Made by a program: the position numbers and the translations under genes. From contig OY754982.1 of assembly GCA_963576475.1 (NCBI GenBank), forward strand, positions 19,835,217 through 19,899,216: a stretch of DNA of 64,000 nucleotides, given 5' to 3'. The notes under the pieces are model-generated. The model saw only the letters and a program-made list of their open reading frames with translations, did no database searches and had not been told where the DNA came from. Below, piece after piece: positions 12,345-20,623 of the stretch. Position 1 is the stretch's first letter; each line of letters opens with the position of its first letter. Origin of the DNA: Molanna angustata (lineage: Eukaryota > Arthropoda > Insecta > Trichoptera > Molannidae).

Positions 12345-12567
12345 GTGTCCCGTAAGAGCCGGGTAATCGAAAATACAACAGGCAACAATAACATCTCGCA
12401 TAGTTCAGAAATGAGGTTCACCACCCATTCTGAATGTAGTGCCTTTTTAGGTGAGTCGAGACTGATGTGTGGGTATACACTGATGTGTTGTGCTCCCTTT
12501 TATAAGGCAATGCACACCCGCACACCTTTCGCTGGTTACCCCACATTGTGGGATATGCCGTGATGGT
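12345..12567 (+). repeat. Dispersed repeat D, copy 1
   Basis: The block contains 'taatcgaaaatacaacagg', 'tagtgcctttttaggtgag', 'cacacctttcgctggtta' and ends 'ggatatgccgtgatggta'. The same ordered words occur at 25,940-26,052, 38,040-38,270 and, inverted, at 48,640-48,715. The 'gtgatggtatgtat' end resembles the 3' tail of LINE family B, so D may be an untranslated 3' region of a related LINE. Confidence 0.65.
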
Positions 12568-14060
12568 ATGTATTTATTTTATTTTATTTTTTTTTATTTT
12601 AACAATTATACATTAATGATAAAAAGAATTATAAACAGTATCTTAAAATTAAATTATTTAATATCTATTCATCCCTCAGTTGAGATCAAATCTCGTGTTC
12701 GAGGGAGGAGCACAGTCATTTTATCGGTTCATTTATTTCAATAACATATAATATTACTAAAAATAACACGCATATATTTAAATTAATATTACGCGAACTG
12801 GTGAACAGTTTACGGATGAACCCTCACCAATGGAGCATACTCTAGTATACGCAAGCGCATACTGAGAACCGCGAACTGCATTTGCCGTTCACAGGGCCCC
12901 ACTAGCAGGCATTCACCGTTCACCGTCCACCGTCACGAAACAAAAACCACTAACCGCAAAAACTGGAATACAATAAAAATACATTAATTACATCAAGAAC
13001 AAATTCAAATAAATTACTCTTCAAAAACAAAATCAATATTTCTTATATAATAACAGACAACATCAAAAAATTATATATACACATAACATATCATCAAAAA
13101 AAAAAAGTACACACAACTCAACACCAAAAAAAAAAAAAAAAAATTTACACTCACAATTTGGCGTAATTTGGAAATATAAAAAAATTAAAATAAAATAAAA
13201 AAAAAAAAACAACAAAACAAAAATCCATCACTGGATGTAATTATAATTGTTAATATGTTTTATAATAGAATTTTTAAATTGTATATATTCCTTCATTTTC
13301 CTCAATTCATCTGGAAGGTCATTAAAATGTTTTATTCCCAGGTATGTAAAGTGGTGCTGGGCTGCAGATGTATTGACGCGAGGGATAGCAATATTATTTT
13401 TCGATCTGGTTCTATTGTTGTTTTCATGTATTTCACTATAATATTTTTTAAATGTTGTTAAAAGAGTATATTTTTTATATAAATTATTTAGCTTTAGTAC
13501 ACGAAATTGTTTGAATACTTCATTGGAGGGAAAGTCTATTGGTTTCTTTAAGATTATTTTTATGATCAGTTTCTGAGTGATTTCAATCGTTTAAATTAGT
13601 TTTATACGTTCCACCCCATCCAAGGATTCCATATTGTAGAATAGATTGTACAAAGGCAAAGTATAATATTTTTAAATTTTGGATTGTCAGTATATTACGC
13701 AGTTGCAGAAATATGTAAATTAACTTTCTCATTCTATTTTTTGTTAACTCTATGAAGTGTTTCCATTTTAAATTTTTATCAATGGTTATTCCAAGGTATT
13801 TTACTTCGTCCTTTTTAGCTATTTTATTTTGAGTTACGTTTTCTTGTATTATATTTATGTTGATATTATTCGTTATTTCATTGACGTTTAAACAAAAGGG
13901 AACGAAGACTGTTTTTTCTGAGTTTAATGAAAGTAAATTATCATCGAACCATATTTTGAGTTTATTAATACCTTTATTGGCTAAGTATGTTACATTTCTA
14001 AGTATGTATTTATTTTCAACATAATTTAATTTATACAAGTTCCCACTAACCATATTCAGT
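12568..14060 (-). pseudogene. CR1/Jockey-like LINE 3' half (family C)
   Basis: On the minus strand, 14,053-13,583 encodes the late part of a non-LTR reverse transcriptase: WFDDNLLSLNSEKT, VKYLGITIDKNLKWKHF, then LRNILTIQNLKILYFAFVQS and QYGILGWGG. After a frame break the C-terminal tail continues at about 13,440-13,255 with IAIPRVNTSAAQHHFTYLG and LPDELRKMK. The long 3' untranslated region runs to 12,568, where the plus strand shows T-rich 'tatttattttattttattt', that is, an (AAAAT)n tail on the element strand. There is no endonuclease or ORF1, so the copy is 5' truncated. Confidence 0.7.
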
Positions 14061-14785
14061 GGGTTTCTATATCATACAATATAAATGCTAACTTAAACTA
14101 ACCAACAATGAAAAAAATTGGAATTTGGTCTAACAATATAAAAATGTTATAAGAGATCCAAAACAACACCAGAATAAAACAAAAAAAAAACAAATAGAAA
14201 AAAAAAACAAAAAATACAATAGAGTAAGAACGAAAGGAAAAAAACATTATTGGTTAATAATGAATTTTTTACAAGATATTTTGATTTTATTATACGAATT
14301 TAATCCAATTGAGTCTGAGGGCAAGCTGTTAAATATTTTTGGTATTAAAGACTTTATATTTATCATAAAACATGTGCATACAAGAAACAGCCGCTTATAG
14401 GTCCTCGAACCTTTATAATATAATTGTCAAGTTGATAGTTTTGTACCTTCCTTATTTATTATGATTAATCTATTGTTCCTTTACAATTCAGATATTATTT
14501 ACCTGTTTGTGATATACAGACTAAGTGTTTGATATTCAAACTGTGTACCTACATAATTGCGCGTCAATAATAAAGGTACGAGAACAGGGACAGATTTTAA
14601 TGATTTGTAATGATTATGATATTTTTTAATTATTTAGAAAAATGGGAAACATACTAATAAAATTATAACAATATAATAAATGTATGTATTCGTAAATAAC
14701 ATACATTACTGTTGTTACTTAATAGGGGGTAGGTATGGTCAACTGGCGGTATCAAAGCCATCGATGTTTACCCATATCATGGACA
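14061..14785. other. Non-coding stretch
   Basis: AT-rich with A-runs near 14,190. No supported feature was seen. Confidence 0.4.
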
Positions 14786-14854
14786 TAATTATCTTATGGA
14801 GTTCTATAACATCTCAAGATAATATATGTAGAACTCCATAAGACAATTATATTT
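14785..14854. repeat. Imperfect 22-bp inverted repeat (hairpin)
   Basis: 'aattatcttatggagttct' near 14,787 pairs with 'agaactccataagacaatt' near 14,832 across a loop of about 20 bases, with one or two mismatches. It may be a relic MITE or a recombination-generated palindrome. Confidence 0.55.
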
Positions 14855-14879
14855 TTTATCTGCTGGGAACAAAACAATG

Positions 14880-15130
14880 GATTATTCCTATATTACATGG
14901 GTGCTAGAGAAGGAGTGAATAGCAGAGGTCGCCCCAGAAAGGGATGGCATGACCATGTGAATGATATTTTGAAAGAAGGAAACATAAAAAGTTTGAACAA
15001 TCGACGAGCATGTATGAGACGATGCATGGATGTAAAGGAAGCCAGAAATGTGTGCAAAAATAGAGAAGTATGGCGCTCGGTTCTCTCGGCTTACCCCGTA
15101 AGGGACATGGCGTGATGGTATGTATGTATG
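14880..15130 (+). pseudogene. LINE family B 3' end
   Basis: The frame from 14,897 to 15,115 reads a typical non-LTR retrotransposon tail: GRPRKGWHDHVNDI, NNRRACMRRCMDVKEARN and WRSVLSAYPVRDMA. It is followed directly by a 'tatgtatgtatg' simple-repeat tail. The same end recurs at 15,775-16,470 and 44,745-45,135. No reverse transcriptase catalytic region remains. Confidence 0.75.
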
Positions 15131-15774
15131 TTGCTCCTGATAAGTGTCCTGCAGAGCGATTCATGACGATGACTAAACTTATATTAAGATCAGATTAGAC
15201 TAAAGAAATCGTTTAGATTAAAATCAACCAAGAAGTTCTGTTATTTTTACGAGAAATACTGATAATTTCATACTAAACTTTGACCTTAACGATTTTTATG
15301 ATAGAATGTAGATTGTGATTAGATTATGATCGAGTACTGATTAATACATTTTTGAGATTAAGACAAGATTGCCCTACTGAACATACAGAATATTTCCATG
15401 AACCTGATCCTTTCCATATTATTGTTTGTGGTACGGCATCTGTACCACAGTTCTTTTTAGATATTATTTTATCTAAAAATAACGTTTTTATCTAAAAACT
15501 ATTTGAAGTGAAAGTAACAATGTAGTTATTGAATTGAATTTTATTTTTTATTGAATTAAATAGTAATTTTACAAGAAACTTACATTTATGATACATTCAT
15601 ATACATACTATCAACTATCTGTAAATTTATACTGGAAGGTAGTGATTTTTTTACTGAATCATTATTATGTTTCTCCTCATTGATTGGCACCATTTTAAAG
15701 TCTTTGCAAATATCTATAAAATAACATTGAGCTATGATAAATGTAGTATCAATAATGCAATTCATAACGTAAGC
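15131..15774. other. Non-coding stretch
   Basis: AT-rich, with no supported gene or repeat. Confidence 0.4.
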
Positions 15775-16190
15775 GTAGTCCCAACCTTGGCGTATGCAAG
15801 TGAGACCTGAACACTGAACATGGCAGAAGTCTATGAAAGCAGAATAAAAATTAGATCGCTAAGAAGACGTTGTAATATGACGATGGATGACAGTGAAAGA
15901 TATGAGGACACAAGGAAAGAATGTAAGGTGAAAAATGATGTCGTTAATGGAATGACACAGAATACATACACATTGAGTTGGTTTGATCACATGGAAAAAA
16001 ATAACGAAGCACTCCTGACCAAATATACAAATCTGACAGGAACGGAACAAGAGGTCGGGGTCGCCCAAAAAATGGATGGCACGACCATGTGAACGATATT
16101 CTGACAGAGGGAAATGAGGTGGAAAGCTTGAAAATTAGACGAACATTTATGAGACGGTGCATGAATATTGGTGAGGTGACCGACGGATGC
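15775..16190 (+). pseudogene. LINE family B fragment (frameshifted)
   Basis: It starts with a LAYASET-type reverse transcriptase motif near 15,789 with an in-frame stop after SET, continues through RSLRRRCNMTMDD and DTRKECKVKNDV (15,850-15,950), and after a frame change gives RGRPKKWMARPCE-like sequence and the 'gagacggtgcatgaatatt' tail. It is interrupted by SINE2 sequence at about 16,195. The element is dead. Confidence 0.65.
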
Positions 16191-16194
16191 GTGT

Positions 16195-16345
16195 CAACAT
16201 ATGGCTTCGATGGGTGGTGGTGGTCGTGAGTTCGAATCCTGCCACGACCGATTTCATTCACCTATAGCCCAAGCATTTATGCAGAATTTAGGGAATATAT
16301 GAGGATGTATATTATGTTCTTGTTTCATGGACATATTCATTATTT
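16195..16345 (+). mobile_element. SINE2 (tRNA-derived), partial copy
   Basis: A B-box-like 'gagttcgaatcctgccacga' at about 16,228 is followed by the SINE2 body 'tttcattcacctatagccc', 'gcatttatgcagaatttag' and 'ggacatattcatt'. The A-box end is degraded. The same body is at 37,741-37,925. Confidence 0.7.
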
Positions 16346-16359
16346 TTAAAAAGAAAGAA

Positions 16360-16475
16360 ATAAAAAAATGTATGAATATTGATGAGGCGACAGATGCCTG
16401 TCAAGATATAAAAATATGGCGTTCAGTTCTCCATGCCTACCCTGTGAGAGACGTGGAACAATGGTATGTTTATTT
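16360..16475 (+). pseudogene. LINE family B 3' end, second piece
   Basis: It encodes a CMNIDEATDACQDIKIW tail and an AYPVRD motif and ends 'caatggtatgttta'. Its first about 45 bp overlap in content with the end of the preceding LINE B piece but with several mismatches, so this is either a second copy or an old duplication around the SINE2 insertion. Confidence 0.6.
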
Positions 16476-16539
16476 TTTTTAAATTGTCAATTCTGACGGT
16501 ATTTATAAGAGTATTGCTCCATTATACTAGGTATTTTTA

Positions 16540-16680
16540 AATCAAACCATATTGATTATTGTTCTACAAATATATTTACCTTGTATCAGGCTAACGATTG
16601 TTGATTAGGGGCTTGTCAGCCGAAACGGTTGTCCTGATAGAAAGAAAATATATCTGTAGAACAAAAATCAATTTAATCAA
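16540..16680. repeat. Nested hairpin repeat
   Basis: Outer arms 'attgttctacaaatatattt' near 16,557 and 'aaatatatctgtagaac' near 16,647 are inverted, and inside them 'tatcagg' pairs with 'cctgata'. The interior 'agccgaaacggttgtcctg' resembles 3' regions of Penelope-like or other retroelements, but that is a weak match. Confidence 0.45.
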
Positions 16681-16799
16681 AAATCAAAAATCAAAAAATG
16701 AATATGTACTTGTTTAACAAGGACATATTCATTTTTTGAAAAAAAAAAAAATACCTAAATATGTTTACTAGTATACAGTTTCAATAATTTACACATATA

Positions 16800-17345
16800 A
16801 TTTATTTATTTATTATTTATTTATTGCAAAATAATATATTGGTACAAAGGTACATAATATTTCTTATAATTAATACATTTATATTATACGTATTACTCCA
16901 CTGAAAGAGTAAATCTCGTGCGCAGCGGAGGAAGAGCGTAGCATTTATTTCAAGTCCATAATTTATTTATTAATAGGTACATAAAAGATATTACATTAGA
17001 TACATAATTGCTTAACAGTGATTTGAGAATATAAAATTACTGTATACTTTTTTAAATTTGTCAAAGGGTTTAATTTTTCTTATATCTAAAGAAAGTTTAT
17101 TATAACAGTTTATTCCTAGGTAAGAATAGTGATGCTGCATAGTTAATGTATTGTATTTTGGAACCTTAATTTGTCCCTCTGAGCGAGGACTGGTACTTAT
17201 TATATCTTTATTATCATTGTTATCAATAATATTTTTGTAAGTTTGAAATACTAATAAATAAGTAATAGTAATAGTTAACACTTCATTGCATACAGCAATT
17301 TCTTCCAACTTATCAGTGTTTCTAGCCCAGTGAAGCAATATTTGC
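16800..17345 (-). pseudogene. CR1/Jockey-like LINE 3' end (family C relative)
   Basis: On the minus strand, 17,338-17,012 encodes the tail of a non-LTR retrotransposon: NTLTMQHHYSYLGINCYNK and DIRKIKPFDKFKKVY, the same arrangement as family C at 13.3 kb. The 3' untranslated region extends to a plus-strand 'ttatttatttattatttat' at 16,800, the inverse of an (AAAT)n tail. Only the C-terminus remains. Confidence 0.7.
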
Positions 17346-17474
17346 GTAAGAAATGAATTTATATAAATTTATCCTCTGCTGGGGATAGAACCCAGACCGC
17401 CGCACAGAAGCCAATTGGCTCAAATTACCCTCTTATGTATATTATTATCTAAAGTAATAAAACAATCAAAATGT

Positions 17475-17515
17475 TAGTGTCTGTGTGTGTGGGTGTGTGT
17501 GTGTTTGTCTCACGC
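17475..17515 (+). repeat. GT-rich microsatellite
   Basis: About 35 bp of (GT)n with interruptions, just inside the left end of the proposed Helitron. Confidence 0.8.
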
Positions 17516-18375
17516 CTTCTGAAAAACCAAGAGCATCTAAAAATCTAATTTATGTGCGAACGTGTACCAGTATACCTGATGCAGTGTCACGCTAAAAATT
17601 ATGCGATTAAAATGCTGAATTTTAAAAATATTTCAATAATTATTTTTTTCATACAAAATTTTCCAAGTCGTATCTGTCAAAAAAGTGTACATTTTGCACG
17701 CAAATATCTGTTAGTTTAAAAGTTAGAAGTACGTATTTACACGAAAAAAATATATTTTAAAGTATAACTTAGCGTTTAAGTGAAAAACATGGTGAATATT
17801 TTGTATAATTATAATGTAAAACTTATTTTTAAAGTAAGCGTTTTGTACATAAATGCCGCCATTTTAATATCTTTTCATACAATATTTCATTTTCCTACCG
17901 AATGAATATGTTCTTGAAAATAATAAACCTTTGAAATAAATGTAATTATGAAATAATAAAATGAAACACAAGACATTACAGCAAGTTTTAAGACGTATAT
18001 TGTAAAAGTCTGTTAATTTTTAGTAAAGATATAGGCATAATAAAATTGCATAATTTGTATATAATATTTGATATTTTGGACAATTTTCATTTTTATGGCA
18101 TCGAACAAACCAATGTAGGTACCTACATATTATTCAAAAAATGTCTACAAACCATTTGATATTTTATACATGTTCTATGGTTACTATGGTAACGGACACA
18201 TTCTGATATTCAAATAAAATTTGTTATAAATCGAATTCGAATTAATTTAGAACATCATTGTAGGTAGGTACCTACATACCTAATACTACTTAAAAACCAA
18301 CAATATACTAATTTCGTATAGGAAAATTATTAAACTATCTTAGGTTAACTACAATACACATGTCATTCAATCTAC

Positions 18376-19265
18376 AAACTATTTCCTGTAGTGAAATTCT
18401 TCTTTTATTTAAGTAGAGCTTTGGGTGATTTTTTATGCAAACTATTTTTCGGAGTTTAATTCTTCTTCCTCTTCTTTTGTGAAGTCATTTGGGACAGTTC
18501 ATAAATAAACTAGTTCCTATAGTCTAATTTTTCTTTTTCTTAATTTATGTAGACCTTGGGTGAGTTTTTATACAAACTATTTCCTATAGTCTAATTCATC
18601 TTCTTCCTCTTCTAATTCTTTTTCTTCTTATTTTATGTAGACCTCTGGGCCAGTTTTGATACCAACTATTTCTTTTAACGTATTTCTTCTTTTTCTAATT
18701 TTATGTAGACCTTTGTTGAATTTTGTATAAACTAACTTCCTATAGTCTAATTTTTCCTCTTTTATGTAGACCAAGGGAGAGTTTTCATGCAAACTTTTCC
18801 TTTAGTCTAATTCTTCTTCGTCTTCTTTTATGTTGACCTTTGCGTTAGTTTTTATACATAATCTATTTCCTGACGTATAATTATTCTTCTAATATGTAGA
18901 CCTTTGGGTCAGTTTTTATATTAACTACTTTCTATAGTCTAATTCTTCTTTTTCTTATTTTTTGTAGATCTTTTGGTTAGTTTTTATGCAAACTATTTCC
19001 TTTAGTCTAATTCTTCGTTTTCTTATTTAATGTAGACGTTGGGTGAATTTTATATAAAATATTTCCTATATTTCAATTCATCTTCTTCTTCTTTTATGAA
19101 GACCATTTGGTCAGTTTTTTATATAATACATTTAGTATTGTGTAATTCTTCTATTGCATCTTTTATGTAGACCATTGGGTCAGTTTTTATTACAAACTAT
19201 TTGTTATAGTCTTATACTTATTCTTTTTTTTCATTTAGTCTTTTGGGTTAGTTTTAAGTCTTATA
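18376..19265 (+). repeat. Minisatellite, about 13 units of about 66 bp
   Basis: Units start with 'aaactatttcctatagtct', continue with a pyrimidine-rich 'aattcttcttttt' tract and close with 'tgtagacctttgggtcag' plus 'tttttatgc'. I count starts near 18,376, 18,439, 18,508, 18,575, 18,664, 18,730, 18,791, 18,862, 18,923, 18,990, 19,056, 19,125 and 19,194. Units vary from about 61 to 89 bp and are well diverged, so the array is old. No spacer/repeat structure of a CRISPR type exists. Confidence 0.85.
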
Positions 19266-19281
19266 GTCTATTGTATAGAAA

Positions 19282-19519
19282 TATTATAAACAACATGCAC
19301 ACTTGACGAAAATACATAAAACGAATGTGATGTGACCATCACTAGAATTTTCTCAATACTTTTTTTCAATCGAAATTTACACCATTTATTATATCATCAT
19401 ATATTGCTTAATTTTCAATAACTACACATTTGATTTTGATGACAATATAATAAAAAATCGGGGTTGTGGCCATTACTGGACTCTTCACAACGTTTATATT
19501 CAAATTAAAAACTAATTAA
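19282..19519 (+). repeat. Helitron tail repeat, unit left of the LINE
   Basis: 'atgcacacttgacgaaaa' followed by 'gatgtgaccatcactaga' and 'ggggttgtggccattact' recurs to the right of the LINE at 23,814-24,010 in the same order. The LINE therefore landed between two tandem units of the same internal repeat. Confidence 0.7.
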
Positions 19520-19546
19520 GTCTTCTTCTGTAATGTTCTCGATAAG

Positions 19547-20440
19547 ATGCTAACTAGGCAGCAAATCGCTTTGTGGAAATGCTCACATTGTACTACGAAC
19601 GATAAATATACTAATATGTCAGTTCTTCCGTTAACACCTACACGATATGATGACATACCAGCTCAGAGCAGGAATCTTAACAATAGTCATCTTGAGAAAC
19701 CTACAGTGAACAGTGAGAGCTCTCCAGTTATGAAGATAAATAGCGGACTCACCGATTACATAGATTCTAAAATGGAACAAGTGGTAAACCTGATTGCTTC
19801 GAGGTTCGAAGAAATATTTAAGAGATACGATGCTCGCTACGACGCTGCAAACAAGAAAATTGACGACCTGGAGGAGAAGGTTAAAAAATTGGAGGAGAGT
19901 GTGAGGGGATTTGAGCAGTTGAGGGACGACCACCAGGTGACCCTATCCCGAATCGATAATCTGGACCAGAGAGGACGTCGCATGAACGTCGAAATTCAAA
20001 ATGTGACCGAGAGAAAGGGCGAAAACCTCCTTAAGATCGTCACATCGGTTGGAGAAAAGATTGGTGTGCAGCTATCACAAAGTGATATCGCTGGGGTTCA
20101 CAGGGTATCGCATGGGACTGGCAATGATAACAATAGACCAAAGAATATCGTATTAAAATTTTCAAATCAGCACAGAAGGGACTCTTTTTTAGCTGCAGTA
20201 AAATTAAAGAAGGACCTAACCACTCAGGATATCGGAATCACAGATGCGAGCAGAAAAATCTACGTCGCAGAACACCTGACTCTGAAGAAGAAGCTACTCT
20301 TCAGGGATACTCGAATCAGAGCGAAGGAGAAGGGATACAAGTTTGCATGGGTGAAAAACGCAAATGTCTACGTCCGAAGGGCAGAGGGGGGAGCCGTGCT
20401 GCACATTCTCTCAACATCAGACCTTTCAAAAATCATGTAA
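19547..20440 (+). CDS. LINE ORF1 protein (nucleic-acid-binding), 5' truncated
   Basis: 297 residues from the first ATG. The start reads through LWKCSHC, which looks like the last Cys pair of a PHD-type zinc finger; codons upstream of the ATG (from about 19,520) are open and give one more Cys, so the true start was lost in 5' truncation. Residues about 65-125 form a charged coiled coil (KKIDDLEEKVKKLEESVRGF). After it, RRMNVEIQNV and VHRVS with KNIVLKF (about 140-215) resemble the RRM-like domain of LINE ORF1 proteins (transposase_22 style). ORF1 proteins bind element RNA to form the retrotransposition particle. The last codons overlap a consensus splice donor (GTAAGT at 20,437). Confidence 0.8.
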   Translation: MLTRQQIALWKCSHCTTNDKYTNMSVLPLTPTRYDDIPAQSRNLNNSHLEKPTVNSESSPVMKINSGLTDYIDSKMEQVVNLIASRFEEIFKRYDARYDAANKKIDDLEEKVKKLEESVRGFEQLRDDHQVTLSRIDNLDQRGRRMNVEIQNVTERKGENLLKIVTSVGEKIGVQLSQSDIAGVHRVSHGTGNDNNRPKNIVLKFSNQHRRDSFLAAVKLKKDLTTQDIGITDASRKIYVAEHLTLKKKLLFRDTRIRAKEKGYKFAWVKNANVYVRRAEGGAVLHILSTSDLSKIM

Positions 20441-20623
20441 GTACCTCTAATCCTCTCTTTCTTATCCTAATATTCCCCCTTACTCTTTTTTCCTCACTCT
20501 TTTTTCCTTTTTACTTTTGTGCTGTTATTGTTATCGGGGTCTCTTTATGCGTATGGAGATTGTATACTTCTAACATTCTCAGACTTAATATTGTCCTATA
20601 TAATGCTTATATAATTCTTTTAG
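20437..20623 (+). other. Intron-like segment joining ORF1 and ORF2 in frame
   Basis: A perfect GTAAGT donor (20,437-20,442), an interior very rich in pyrimidines, a CTAAC branch-like word (20,570-20,574) and a 'ttcttttag' acceptor (AG at 20,622-20,623) delimit 187 bases. The ORF1 codon is split after its second base (AT|), and the next exon supplies G and then continues in exactly the ORF2 frame (GELKIYYQNCRG). Removal would give one ORF1-ORF2 polypeptide. Splicing is inferred from sequence only. Confidence 0.5.

Noticed and set aside
18376..19265. CRISPR-like array
   Set aside because: Units are contiguous and variable, without unique spacers of fixed size, in a eukaryotic genome. It is a minisatellite.
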